Source: Bradyrhizobium cosmicum (GTDB lineage: Bacteria > Pseudomonadota > Alphaproteobacteria > Rhizobiales > Xanthobacteraceae). Taken from it: a stretch of DNA of 64,000 nt. Positions 1 through 8,169 of the stretch are shown in pieces. The stretch is taken from assembly GCF_007290395.2 (NCBI RefSeq), contig NZ_CP041656.2, positions 5,704,001 to 5,768,000 on the forward strand, in the 5' to 3' direction. The translations under genes were made by a program, and so were the position numbers. The notes beneath the pieces were generated by a model that searched no databases, had not been told where the DNA came from, and saw nothing but the letters and a program-made list of their open reading frames with translations. Each line of letters opens with the position of its first letter. The first letter of the stretch is position 1.

Positions 1-1197
1 CTTGGCGATTTCGGCGCTGGCGAAGATCCGCCCCGGCGAAGTCCGGTTGATGAAGGTGACGAGCTCCTTCACCTCCTCCTCGGTCGGCGTCTCGCCGTCG
101 AGCGTGATCTTGTTGTCGGACCAGACCGCGACGCCGTCGCATTCGATCATCTTGCGATAGTCGCCGACGAAATCGACGATCGCGCGGCGGCTGTGTTCAT
201 GGGTCGCGGCGGTCTCGATCAACCGCTCCTGGACCTTGTGGGCGCGAGCCTCGTAGGCGACACCACCTTCACGCTCCCGTCCCTCGACGATCCAGGAGAA
301 CATCTGACCGAACAGCTCGGAGGCCGTGCGCTTCTCGAACGAGATGTAGCGCGGCGAGTAATGATGGCAGGCAAACAAACCCCAGAGCTTGCCATCGCGC
401 AGGATCGACACCGACATCGACGCGCCGACGCCCATGTTGCGCAGATATTCGATGTGGATTGGCGAGACCGAGCGCAGCACGCTCATTGAGAGATCCAGCA
501 GACCCGCATTGTGCGTGGCAGTCGAGAACAGCGCGGCCGGCTTGGCGTTGATGTCGGCGATGATGCGCAGCCAGTTTCGCTCGTAGAGGATGCGCGCCTG
601 CCTGGGGATGTCGGACGCCGGGTAGTGCAGCCCGAGAAACCGTTCGAGCCCGGCTTCCGCGGCTTCCGCGATCACCTCGCCCGATCCGTCCGGGTGAAAC
701 TGGTAGACCATGACGCGGTCGAAGCCCGTGAGCACCTTGAGCTGGCGCGCCGCTTCGCGGGCGAGCTCCGTCATGCCGCGGGTCTTGCGGACACGTTCAA
801 GCATCAGGCGCACGAGCTCGCCGGAATTGACGCCGGGCTCGATCACGCTGGGCTCGGCCTCGACGACGAGATAGACGCCTGAGAAATGGATCGACAGATC
901 GTAGAGCGGCTTGCCGGGCTGGATCTCGACGCCGAACACGCGCTCGGTCGCGTCGGGACCGCTCAGCTGGTCGACACGGTTGCGGATCGTCTCGATCGCG
1001 GCTGGTAAAAAGACATCGGCGATCGGTCGCCGCAGAAGATCGGAAAGCTCGACGCCAAGAAAGCTGCCGACATTGGCCGACCCCATGCAGATGGTGAAAT
1101 CGGACAGCAGCGTCAGCAGGAAGCCGAACGGCTGCACGCTGCCGGGAATGTGGATCGGCTCGCGATCGCAATTGGTGAGATCGACCGCCTCGTTCAT
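1..1197 (-). CDS. bphP: Bacteriophytochrome photosensor, N-terminal part (runs off the window)
   Basis: The frame is open from the ATG at 1197 to the window edge, giving 399 residues. Near the N-terminus, NCDREPIHIPG holds the Cys that binds biliverdin in bacteriophytochromes. A PAS domain (about 15-125) is followed by a GAF domain (about 140-310) with the PASDIP motif, and then the start of a PHY domain. The output module, usually a histidine kinase, lies outside the window. The protein senses red/far-red light. Its ATG overlaps the stop of the heme oxygenase gene (ATGA), so the two are translationally coupled and the upstream enzyme supplies the chromophore. Family assignment is secure; the output type is unknown. 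Confidence 0.93.
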   Translation of the reverse strand, partial: MNEAVDLTNCDREPIHIPGSVQPFGFLLTLLSDFTICMGSANVGSFLGVELSDLLRRPIADVFLPAAIETIRNRVDQLSGPDATERVFGVEIQPGKPLYDLSIHFSGVYLVVEAEPSVIEPGVNSGELVRLMLERVRKTRGMTELAREAARQLKVLTGFDRVMVYQFHPDGSGEVIAEAAEAGLERFLGLHYPASDIPRQARILYERNWLRIIADINAKPAALFSTATHNAGLLDLSMSVLRSVSPIHIEYLRNMGVGASMSVSILRDGKLWGLFACHHYSPRYISFEKRTASELFGQMFSWIVEGREREGGVAYEARAHKVQERLIETAATHEHSRRAIVDFVGDYRKMIECDGVAVWSDNKITLDGETPTEEEVKELVTFINRTSPGRIFASAEIAK

Positions 1198-1778
1198 GCG
1201 CGGTCCGCCGCCTGCTCGAACGCGGCGAAAGCCGCGCTCGCCGATTCGATCGCTTCGTCCTCGTCGCAGGCCTGTTCGGCTTCAAGCTTCGTCAGGAAGC
1301 TCTGCCAGAGCCACTGGCCGGCGCCATGGGCGAGATAGGTGGTGGCCTCACCGATGCGCGGATCCGCCGCGTCGGCCACCGTCTTCAGGAGGAATTTGGC
1401 GCCGAGCCGGGAGCCCTCCAGCACATACATCGTGCCGAGCACGCCGCTACGCGTCAGGGGCTGCACCCGCACCATGGATTGCGCGGCGCTGCCGAGCCGT
1501 CCGAGATCTGCCGTAATCGCGGCGCTGCGCGACCGGACCGGCCAATCAGGAAACATTCTGGCAACGCCAGCGTCGACGAGCGCCGCCTCGAGCGGCAGAA
1601 GCGCGCCGGCACTGGCTTGCAGAAAACGACGATAGCCGGACAAGGCGGCAAGATCGAACGACGTCAGCTGCGCATCGAGGTCCCGGTGCGCCGTCGCAGT
1701 GGCGTCTCTTAATCTTTCGCGGAATCCGGGGAAGCTGCGGCCCACATGTGTCGAAACGTCCGAAGCCCCAGCCAGCAT
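1194..1778 (-). CDS. bphO: Heme oxygenase, biliverdin-producing, BphO type
   Basis: The 194-residue protein has a heme oxygenase fold. Near the N-terminus, RDATATAHRDLD supplies the probable proximal heme-ligand His, and the central GTMYVLEGSRLGAK segment matches the distal-helix region of bacterial heme oxygenases. It should open heme to biliverdin IX-alpha, CO and iron, giving the bacteriophytochrome chromophore. I chose the ATG at 1778 because residues upstream of it (to 1862) do not look like family sequence. The stop overlaps the bphP start by 4 nt. This is a typical two-gene photoreceptor operon. Confidence 0.9.
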   Translation of the reverse strand: MLAGASDVSTHVGRSFPGFRERLRDATATAHRDLDAQLTSFDLAALSGYRRFLQASAGALLPLEAALVDAGVARMFPDWPVRSRSAAITADLGRLGSAAQSMVRVQPLTRSGVLGTMYVLEGSRLGAKFLLKTVADAADPRIGEATTYLAHGAGQWLWQSFLTKLEAEQACDEDEAIESASAAFAAFEQAADRA

Positions 1779-1888
1779 GAAATTCCCGACGCGCGCAATA
1801 CCGTGGGCACTATTGCCCCGGAACCGACCAAACGCCGGCGGAAACCCAAAGGTTCCCGCCACGCATCAAAATTGGGACCGGCGTGTCC

Positions 1889-2056
1889 CTATCGCCGCCG
1901 ACGGGGCCTCCTCAGCTCGTACTCGATCTCGGACCGGCTCATCCCGCAGTCCAGCAGCTCCCGTTCAGTCATGGCTGCGAGCTGATAGCGGGCCCGGGAC
2001 CGCTCCTGCCTGATCCGCATGATGTCCATCAGCGTCCGCCAAGCGCGTATGACCAT
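1889..2056 (-). CDS. Small DUF1127-type protein
   Basis: A short basic protein ending in a DUF1127-like helix: MTERELLDCGMSRSEIEYEL, followed by an Arg-rich tail. Such proteins in rhizobia are 45-100 residues; characterised members are RNA-associated and affect phosphate or stress responses, but the role here is unknown. The start is uncertain. The ATG at 2056 gives 55 residues; a TTG near 2104 would add about 16 residues (ASAGRACSLPRP), which also looks family-like. It lies just downstream of the SnoaL-like gene on the same strand and may be co-transcribed. Confidence 0.65.
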   Translation of the reverse strand: MVIRAWRTLMDIMRIRQERSRARYQLAAMTERELLDCGMSRSEIEYELRRPRRRR

Positions 2057-2109
2057 CGGTCGCGGTAGCGAACAGGCCCGGCCGGCGGAAGCGACGTCGT
2101 CCAACCCGG

Positions 2110-2553
2110 TCAGCCCCCAGCCCTTGCCGACGTTTGCGGAAACGGACCGAGCGCCTTCTCGGTCAGGATCGAGTCGCAGTATTCCCGGATCTCCTTGATT
2201 TTGCCGTCCTCGAAACGAAACACCAGGCAATAGTCATTGTCGTAGCGGACGCCCTCCGGCGTGACGTTGTCGCCCTTGGCCTCCACCACGACGACGTCGC
2301 CGTCGGCGACGAAGCGGTGGGCCACCGTCCGGGTCCGGTCGGCCAGGCGGGTGCGCACATAGGCGTGCAGATCGTTGAGGATCGCCTGCTTGCCGGAAAA
2401 AGTGCGCGACCAGGAATACTGGCCGGTCACGACCCATCTGGCGTCGTCGGCAAGGCTTGCGGTGAACAAAGCGCGGTCGCGTGCGGCCGGATCGGGATCG
2501 GCGGCGGCGGCGAAGATATCCTGCATCAGTATCTTGTTGGCGCTCGCGCTCAT
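2110..2553 (-). CDS. SnoaL/NTF2-like protein
   Basis: 147 residues with the pattern of a SnoaL-like NTF2 fold: an N-terminal helical part (DPDPAARDRALFTASLADDARW), then the conserved VVVEAKGDNVTPEGVRYDNDY and VFRFEDGKIKEIREYCDS strands. Proteins of this fold bind small ligands or act as isomerases; the substrate cannot be read. The ATG at 2553 is chosen because GGAG lies just upstream and residues before it look non-homologous. The gene diverges from a LysR regulator at 2645, with a perfect inverted repeat between them, so it is a likely target of that regulator. Confidence 0.78.
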   Translation of the reverse strand: MSASANKILMQDIFAAAADPDPAARDRALFTASLADDARWVVTGQYSWSRTFSGKQAILNDLHAYVRTRLADRTRTVAHRFVADGDVVVVEAKGDNVTPEGVRYDNDYCLVFRFEDGKIKEIREYCDSILTEKALGPFPQTSARAGG

Positions 2554-2620
2554 GGCGGCATCTCCGTTTGGTGGCAACACGGAGATCATCGCGGGCCGAC
2601 GATCATTCTTCAAATCGATA

Positions 2621-2641
2621 ATGAATATGATATCTATTCAT
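2621..2641. promoter_or_regulatory. Perfect inverted repeat, candidate LysR operator
   Basis: Arms ATGAATA (2621-2627) and TATTCAT (2635-2641) are exact reverse complements, separated by TGATATC. The site lies in the 91-bp divergent interval between the SnoaL-like gene and the LysR gene, only 3 bp before the LysR ATG. It fits autoregulation plus control of the divergent gene, as is common for LysR regulators. No binding data; inference from position and symmetry. Confidence 0.5.
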
Positions 2642-2644
2642 CTC

Positions 2645-3568
2645 ATGAATTTGCATTCGCTCGACCTGAACCTGCTGACCGCACTCGACGCACTGCTGCG
2701 CGAGGCCAGTGTCAGCCGCGCGGCCATGAGAATCGGCCTTTCGCAGCCGGCAACGAGCCACGCGCTGCAGCGCCTGCGCGACATTTTTGGCGACCCGCTT
2801 CTGGTGCGCACCGGCGCGCGAATGGAGCTGACGCCGCGGGCACAGGCGCTACGCGCGCCGCTGGCACAGGCGCTCGACCAGGTGCGCGGGCTGTTCGTGC
2901 CGGAGGAGTTTGACGCCGTGCGCAGCGAGCGGCAGTTCCGCCTGATGATGCCGGATCTCGCGGTCGAGCTGTTGATGCCGCCGCTGATGGAGAAGGTGAC
3001 GCGGGCAGCGCCCAATGTCCGCATCGATGTCGTGCCGTGGCGGGGGCCAGCGATCTTTCACGCCGAGTTCGCCCGCACCATCGATTTCGTGATCTCGATC
3101 GGCAATGCCTTCAAGGGTTTTCATCGCCAACTGCTCTATACCGACAGCGACGCATTGGCGGTGCGGCACGGCCATCCGCAAGCCGCGAAACTAATGCGGC
3201 GCGAGACCTTCCTGGCCGCGCGCCATGTCGGCGTGATCATTCGCGGACAGCCCGAGGATCTGATCGACACCTGGCTGCGAGCCAAGGGCATCGAGCGGCA
3301 TATTTCGCTGGTGGTGTCGGGCTATCTCGAAGCGCTGCACGTCGCCGCCCGCACCGATCTCGTCGCCTTCGTGCCGCGCCGGCTGATCGCGGCGCTGTCC
3401 AAGCAATTCGGCCTCGTCACGGTGAAGCCGCCGCTCGACCCTGGCATCGACGAGCAGTTCATGTTCCATCCGACCCGCGCGCAGATGGACCCCGGCTCGA
3501 TCTGGCTGCGGCGGCTGATGCTGGAGACGGGCCGGGAGCTGGAGAAGAAAGAACGGCGTGCTGGGTAG
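2645..3568 (+). CDS. LysR-family transcriptional regulator
   Basis: 307 residues. An N-terminal winged helix-turn-helix (about 3-62: LDLNLLTALDALLREASVS, then SQPATSHALQRLRDIFGDPL) is followed by a periplasmic-binding-like effector domain (about 90-295). The wHTH matches the NodD/PcpR-like branch that begins LDLNLL. Start at 2645 puts the family N-terminus at residue 1; an in-frame ATG 24 nt upstream is possible, and neither has a strong ribosome binding site. It probably controls the divergent SnoaL-like gene and itself through the palindrome at 2621-2641. Confidence 0.9.
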   Translation: MNLHSLDLNLLTALDALLREASVSRAAMRIGLSQPATSHALQRLRDIFGDPLLVRTGARMELTPRAQALRAPLAQALDQVRGLFVPEEFDAVRSERQFRLMMPDLAVELLMPPLMEKVTRAAPNVRIDVVPWRGPAIFHAEFARTIDFVISIGNAFKGFHRQLLYTDSDALAVRHGHPQAAKLMRRETFLAARHVGVIIRGQPEDLIDTWLRAKGIERHISLVVSGYLEALHVAARTDLVAFVPRRLIAALSKQFGLVTVKPPLDPGIDEQFMFHPTRAQMDPGSIWLRRLMLETGRELEKKERRAG

Positions 3569-3590
3569 GACACAGCTTCAAAACAAATGG

Positions 3591-3730
3591 TGTCGTCCCG
3601 GACAAGCGCAGCGAAGCGGAGCGCTGATCCGGGACCCATAGCCCCAGGGTGTAGTTTGACGAAGACCGGTCGCTCGGCACTACGACCGAGCTGGTCCCGG
3701 GTCTGCGCTTACGCTTGCCCGGGACGACAC
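3591..3730. repeat. Dispersed palindromic intergenic repeat
   Basis: A 140-bp element whose ends are inverted (TGTCGTCCCGGACAAGCG at the left, the complement with few mismatches at the right, CGCTTGCCCGGGACGACAC). The inner part pairs again (GATCCGGGACC with GGTCCCGGGTC). It fills the space between the convergent LysR and glutathione transferase genes. This wording recurs widely between genes in Bradyrhizobium-like genomes as I know them. It may act as a bidirectional transcription end. Confidence 0.7.
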
Positions 3731-3738
3731 CGAGTTTG

Positions 3739-4359
3739 TTACGCCTTCTGCGCGTCCATCACCTTACGCACGGCGGGGCGGTCCGACATGCGCTTGAAGT
3801 GGTCGGCGATCTTCGGCGTGGCGTTGATGTCGACGCTGTCGCCTTCGAGCCAGAGCGAGAGCGTGTGGAGATAGGGATCGCAGATCGTGAATTGATCGCC
3901 CATCACCCAGGGCCCCTTGAACATCTTCTGCTCGATCAGGGCGAAGCAGGCGGCCATGGTCTTGGGGACCATCGCCTTCATGTCGGCGAACGAACTCTCC
4001 TGGGTCGCCCAGCGCGCGCCGCGCATCTTGTGGGCATGATTGATGTGCACGGTCGAGCAGAGATAGGAGTTGAACGACTGCACCTGGGCGAAGTCGAAGG
4101 GATCGTCCAGCGGCGCAAGCTTCGCCTTGGGGAAGGTCTGCGCGATGTAGGCCAGCATCGCCGGCGTCTCGGTAAGGACCCCCCGATCGGTCACCAGCGC
4201 AGGCACGCGCCCCTTCGGGTTGATGGCGAGATAGTCCGGACTGGTCTGCTGGCTGTCCTTGAAGCTCAGCCGTTCAGCCGTGTAGTCGGCGCCGGCCTCC
4301 TCCAGGGTCATGTAGGTGGCGAGCGCGCAGGTCCCGGTGGCGTAGTAGAGCTTGAGCAT
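3739..4359 (-). CDS. Glutathione S-transferase family protein
   Basis: 206 residues. An N-terminal thioredoxin-like domain (MLKLYYATGTCALATYMTLEEAG) carries the cis-proline NPKGRVPALV and the ETPAMLAYIA glutathione-binding segment (about 60-75); an all-helical C-terminal domain follows (GPWVMGDQFTICDPYLHTL). It resembles beta-class transferases, where a Cys near position 10 acts in catalysis; here TGTCAL supplies one. The ATG at 4359 is preferred over one at 4371 because GAGG sits 6 nt upstream. It diverges from a flavin monooxygenase across a palindrome, suggesting shared control; the substrate is unknown. Confidence 0.88.
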   Translation of the reverse strand: MLKLYYATGTCALATYMTLEEAGADYTAERLSFKDSQQTSPDYLAINPKGRVPALVTDRGVLTETPAMLAYIAQTFPKAKLAPLDDPFDFAQVQSFNSYLCSTVHINHAHKMRGARWATQESSFADMKAMVPKTMAACFALIEQKMFKGPWVMGDQFTICDPYLHTLSLWLEGDSVDINATPKIADHFKRMSDRPAVRKVMDAQKA

Positions 4360-4412
4360 GTCTGACCTCATGGGAAAGCTGGAAAATAACGGCTGTCGTC
4401 CCTACGGTCTAT

Positions 4413-4432
4413 AGCACGCTATTCTACGTGCT
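4413..4432. promoter_or_regulatory. Inverted repeat between divergent GST and monooxygenase genes
   Basis: AGCACG (4413-4418) and CGTGCT (4427-4432) are exact reverse complements with an 8-nt spacer; an overlapping smaller palindrome, ATAGC-AC-GCTAT, lies at 4411-4422. The position, 54 bp and 67 bp from the two starts, fits an operator shared by the divergent pair. No regulator gene is adjacent, so the binding protein is unknown. Confidence 0.4.
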
Positions 4433-4499
4433 TTGCTCTTCGCAGTTGCCCACTGCCGCCCGCCTGTGCCAAGACGCCCGCAATCGGAGGGGTTTTGTC

Positions 4500-5777
4500 A
4501 TGACCGTACTCATCGCCGGTGGCGGCATCGGCGGGCTGACGCTCGCGCTCAGCCTGCACGGCATCGGCGTTCCCGTAAAAGTGTTCGAGAGCGTGGGCGA
4601 GCTGAAGCCGCTCGGCGTCGGCATCAACGTGCTGCCGCATGCGGTGCGCGAGCTGATCGAGCTCGGGCTGATGGACAAGCTCGATGCCAGCGGCGTCCGC
4701 ACCCGCGAGCTCGCCTATTTCTCCAAGCACGGCAAGCCGATCTGGAGCGAGCCGCGCGGGCTCGAGGCCGGCTACAAATGGCCGCAATTCTCGATCCATC
4801 GCGGCACGCTGCAGCAGATCTTGCTCGACACCGCGGTCGAGCGGCTCGGCCGCGAGAACATTCTGACCAGCCATCACCTGACCGGATGGACCGAGACGGC
4901 CAACGGCGTGCGCGCCGACTTCATCAACAAGGCGAGCGGCAAGGCAGCTGGCACCTACGAAGGGCAAATCCTGATCGCCGCCGACGGCATTCATTCCGCC
5001 GTACGAGAAAAGCTCTATCCCAACGAGGGACCGCCGATCTGGAACGGCCGCATCCTCTGGCGCGGCGTCACGCCGTCAAAGGCATTCCTCACCGGCCGCA
5101 CCATGATCATGGCCGGCCACGAGATCCTGAAATTCGTCTGCTATCCCATCAGCAAGGCGCCGGATGCAAACGGGAACCTGCTCATCAACTGGGTCGCCGA
5201 GCGCCACATGCCGCCGACCTATCAGTGGCGGCGCGAGGACTACAACCGCACCGCGCGGCTGGAGGAGTTTCTGCCCTGGTTCGAGAGCTGGCAGTTCGAC
5301 TGGCTCGACGTGCCCGGCCTGATCAGGAACTGCCCGCACGCCTACGAATATCCGCTGGTCGACCGCGATCCGGTCTCGCAATGGACCTTCGGCAAGGTCA
5401 CGCTGATGGGCGATGCCGCGCACCCGATGTACCCGATCGGCTCGAACGGCGCCTCGCAGGCGATCCTCGATGCTCGCACCATCACGCGCGAGATCCTCGC
5501 GCATGGACCGACGCAGGCGGCGCTGCTGGCCTATGAGGCCGAGCGGCGGCCGGCGACCACCGACCTCGTGCTGCTCAACCGCAAGAACGGCCCCGAGCAG
5601 GTGATGCAGCTCGTCGAGGAGCGCGCGCCTGACGGCTACAACATCGTCACCGACGTGCTGTCGCAACAGGAGCTGGAAGACGTCGCCGCGAACTACAAGC
5701 GCGTCGCGGGATTCCAGGTCGAAGCGCTGAATGCGAAGCCGCCGATCGTGAGCAAGGACGCGCGCGCGGGCACGTAA
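4500..5777 (+). CDS. FAD-dependent aromatic-type monooxygenase
   Basis: 425 residues of the class A flavoprotein monooxygenase family (UbiH, salicylate hydroxylase, p-hydroxybenzoate hydroxylase). The N-terminal Rossmann motif GGGIGGLTLAL binds FAD, ILIAADGIHSAVR near 160 is the DG motif, and GKVTLMGDAAHPMYPIGSNG (about 300) is the second FAD-binding GD motif. It should hydroxylate a small, probably aromatic, substrate with NAD(P)H and O2; the substrate cannot be read. The ATG at 4500 has GGAGGGG upstream; an in-frame ATG at 4428 is not needed. It converges with the thioesterase gene, leaving 3 bp between stops. Confidence 0.88.
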   Translation: MTVLIAGGGIGGLTLALSLHGIGVPVKVFESVGELKPLGVGINVLPHAVRELIELGLMDKLDASGVRTRELAYFSKHGKPIWSEPRGLEAGYKWPQFSIHRGTLQQILLDTAVERLGRENILTSHHLTGWTETANGVRADFINKASGKAAGTYEGQILIAADGIHSAVREKLYPNEGPPIWNGRILWRGVTPSKAFLTGRTMIMAGHEILKFVCYPISKAPDANGNLLINWVAERHMPPTYQWRREDYNRTARLEEFLPWFESWQFDWLDVPGLIRNCPHAYEYPLVDRDPVSQWTFGKVTLMGDAAHPMYPIGSNGASQAILDARTITREILAHGPTQAALLAYEAERRPATTDLVLLNRKNGPEQVMQLVEERAPDGYNIVTDVLSQQELEDVAANYKRVAGFQVEALNAKPPIVSKDARAGT

Positions 5778-5780
5778 AGG

Positions 5781-6200
5781 CTACCGCACCACCCTCGCCG
5801 CTTCCAGCAGCCGCTCGCTCGCGCTGGCCGTGGCCAGCACCGTGCCGTCTTCCGCCATCAGCCTGGCCTCGACGAACGCGATGGTCTTGCCGAGTTGCGT
5901 CACCTTCGCCTCGCCGATGATCGGGCCGGGCTTTGCGGGGCTGAGGAAATTCACGGTCATGCTGATGGTTGTGGTGTAGAGCCGGCCCTCGCTCATCACC
6001 AGCACCGCAGGCCCCATCGTATCGTCGAGCATGGCCGAGAGCATGCCGCCCTGGATGAAGCCGGCGGGGTTGCAGAACTCCGGCTTGCCCTCGAAGCCGA
6101 GCCTGATCCAGCCTTCGTCCGGACGGGCGTCCAGCAGGCGCCATCCGAGCAATTCCGCACAAGGCGGCCTACGAAAATTGTCGAGCGCGGTCTTCACCAT
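5781..6200 (-). CDS. PaaI-like hotdog thioesterase
   Basis: 139 residues with one hotdog domain. FCNPAGFIQGGMLSAMLDDTMG (around 42-63) is the PaaI/DUF4442-type active-site helix with the invariant GG and an acidic residue. TTTISMTVNFLSPAKPG is the following strand. Such enzymes cleave acyl- or aryl-CoA thioesters. It lies tail-to-tail with the flavin monooxygenase; whether they share a pathway is speculation. The ATG at 6200 begins the family N-terminus directly. Confidence 0.85.
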   Translation of the reverse strand: MVKTALDNFRRPPCAELLGWRLLDARPDEGWIRLGFEGKPEFCNPAGFIQGGMLSAMLDDTMGPAVLVMSEGRLYTTTISMTVNFLSPAKPGPIIGEAKVTQLGKTIAFVEARLMAEDGTVLATASASERLLEAARVVR

Positions 6201-6414
6201 TCGGACCTCCGTTGCGGCCGTTCATAGCGTAGGCCTGCTGACAGGGCAGCGTCAGCAGGCGGCACACGCCGCGGGGCAACATCACGGGAACAACGCATCT
6301 GCGACGTGGACGATTGTTCAGGCTTTCTCAACCAAGGATCCAAAGGGCAATCCGCCGGTAAGCGGTTGGCAGTTACCACATGGCATCAGGGACGGCCTAA
6401 CCGGAGCTCTACCC

Positions 6415-8163
6415 ATGCAAGCCCTTTTGCAGCAGGTCGCAAACCGTCTGCACGCGGTTGAAGACCAGCTGACCGTGAGGACGCAGATTGCTGCGGCCGT
6501 GGCCGTCATGTCCATCGTGCTCGTGGGCACACTCGCGGCCGGTGCTGCCCTCATCAGCTACAGAAACACTGCCGCGCTCGTCGAGAACAGCCTCACGGGA
6601 ACAGCGTCGACGGCCTCCGGGCGGCTCGATCGCTTCATGGCAACGCGCCAGCAGGAGATGAAGCTGTTCGCGGAGATGCAGCCGATGCAAACACAGTGGC
6701 AGGGTGATCCGGCGGCCTTGCGCAGCTCGCTGGAAGGCCTCCAGCGCTCATTCTCTGAATTCGCCTGGATTGGCTTCGCCGACGTCAACGGCACCGTTGT
6801 CGCCGCCACCGGCGGCCTCCTTCAAGGCAAGTCCGTGGCCGCCCGCCCCTGGTTCAAGCAGGGGTTAGAACGAGACGCCGTCGGCGACGTCCATGAGGCC
6901 GTGCTGCTGTCATCGCTCCTGACACAACGCGCCAATCGTGAGCCCTACCGCTTCGTCGACATCGCCATTCCCGTCCGTGACACCAACGGCGATCTCCTCG
7001 GCGTGCTCGGCGGTCATCTGAACTGGGATTGGGCGAGCAATTTGATCAAGGACGTCGAGGCCAATGACGGCAACGCCGAAGCGACGCTGTCCATCCTCAG
7101 CAAAGGCGGCATGGTCCTGTTGGGTGCGCAGAAAGAGACCATCCGCTATGGCGGCGATGAACTCGCCCGCATCGTGAAGGCCGGCGCGGGTACATTCAGG
7201 GAAACCGAGAATGGCCAGCAGATGCTGACCGCATTCCACGTCGGCAAGGGTCACCGCGACTATCAGGGCCTGAACTGGATCGTCACCGCGAGTCAGCCGG
7301 CGAGCGTGGCACTCGCAGCAGCAATCTCGTCGGCGCAGATGATTCTGGCGATTGGCGCCGCCACGGCCATCCTCGCTCTATCGCTGGCCGTGCTGGTATC
7401 GCGCCGGATCGCCGCCCCGATTATCGCCTTTACCAGGGAAGCCGATCGCATCGGGCGCGCTCACGGCCCGACCATGCTCGCGCGGCAGCGCGGCTCTGCC
7501 GAGGTGGTCCAGCTCTCGCGCGCGCTGCGCTCGCTGCTGCGCCGCATCGGCCTTGCCGAGGAGCGCACCAAGGAAGCCGAACTGCGTGCAACCGAGAACG
7601 CGATCCAGCTCCAGGAGGACATGCTGAAGCTGCGCCAGCTTGCCGACACCGACTTCATGACCGGCCTGATGAACCGCCGCTCCTTCCTCGCAATTGCCGA
7701 CGACGCCGTCGCGTACTGCCGCCGCTACAAGCGCAACATGGCGACGTTGATGATCGATATCGATCATTTCAAGAAGATCAACGACACCCACGGCCACGCC
7801 GCCGGCGACGACGCCATCAAGCGCGTCGCGGAAATCGTCAGCCAGTCGATCCGGACCACCGACAAGGCTGCGCGCTTCGGCGGCGAGGAGTTCGTGGTGC
7901 TGCTACGCGAGATCGATCAGGAAACTGCGGTATTGCTCGCCGACCGCATCAGAACGTCGATTGAGGCCGCGCGAGTGACGCATGGCAATGTCGCCCTTCC
8001 CATCACTGTTTCCGTCGGGCTCGCACTGTTCGACGAGAGTGACCGCGATGTGCAGGATGTGATCGAGCGCGCCGATCAGGGCCTCTATGTCGCGAAGACG
8101 TCCGGGCGCAACCGTACTTTCCTGATGCCGGCGGAGGACGAGCGCGCCGCGCGGGCCGCCTGA
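6415..8163 (+). CDS. Membrane diguanylate cyclase with periplasmic Cache sensor
   Basis: 582 residues. A transmembrane helix (about 24-48), a periplasmic dCache-like sensor (about 50-300, with ARPWFKQGLERD and the YRFVDIAIPVRD strand), a second membrane helix (about 305-327), a helical linker and a GGDEF domain (about 408-565). The active-site motif is RFGGEEF near residue 489. RTTD lies five residues before it, a complete inhibitory I-site, so product feedback is expected. It should make cyclic di-GMP in response to an extracytoplasmic ligand. Start at 6415 has GGAG upstream; earlier in-frame ATGs would add non-homologous residues. Confidence 0.92.
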   Translation: MQALLQQVANRLHAVEDQLTVRTQIAAAVAVMSIVLVGTLAAGAALISYRNTAALVENSLTGTASTASGRLDRFMATRQQEMKLFAEMQPMQTQWQGDPAALRSSLEGLQRSFSEFAWIGFADVNGTVVAATGGLLQGKSVAARPWFKQGLERDAVGDVHEAVLLSSLLTQRANREPYRFVDIAIPVRDTNGDLLGVLGGHLNWDWASNLIKDVEANDGNAEATLSILSKGGMVLLGAQKETIRYGGDELARIVKAGAGTFRETENGQQMLTAFHVGKGHRDYQGLNWIVTASQPASVALAAAISSAQMILAIGAATAILALSLAVLVSRRIAAPIIAFTREADRIGRAHGPTMLARQRGSAEVVQLSRALRSLLRRIGLAEERTKEAELRATENAIQLQEDMLKLRQLADTDFMTGLMNRRSFLAIADDAVAYCRRYKRNMATLMIDIDHFKKINDTHGHAAGDDAIKRVAEIVSQSIRTTDKAARFGGEEFVVLLREIDQETAVLLADRIRTSIEAARVTHGNVALPITVSVGLALFDESDRDVQDVIERADQGLYVAKTSGRNRTFLMPAEDERAARAA

Positions 8164-8169
8164 AGATTT

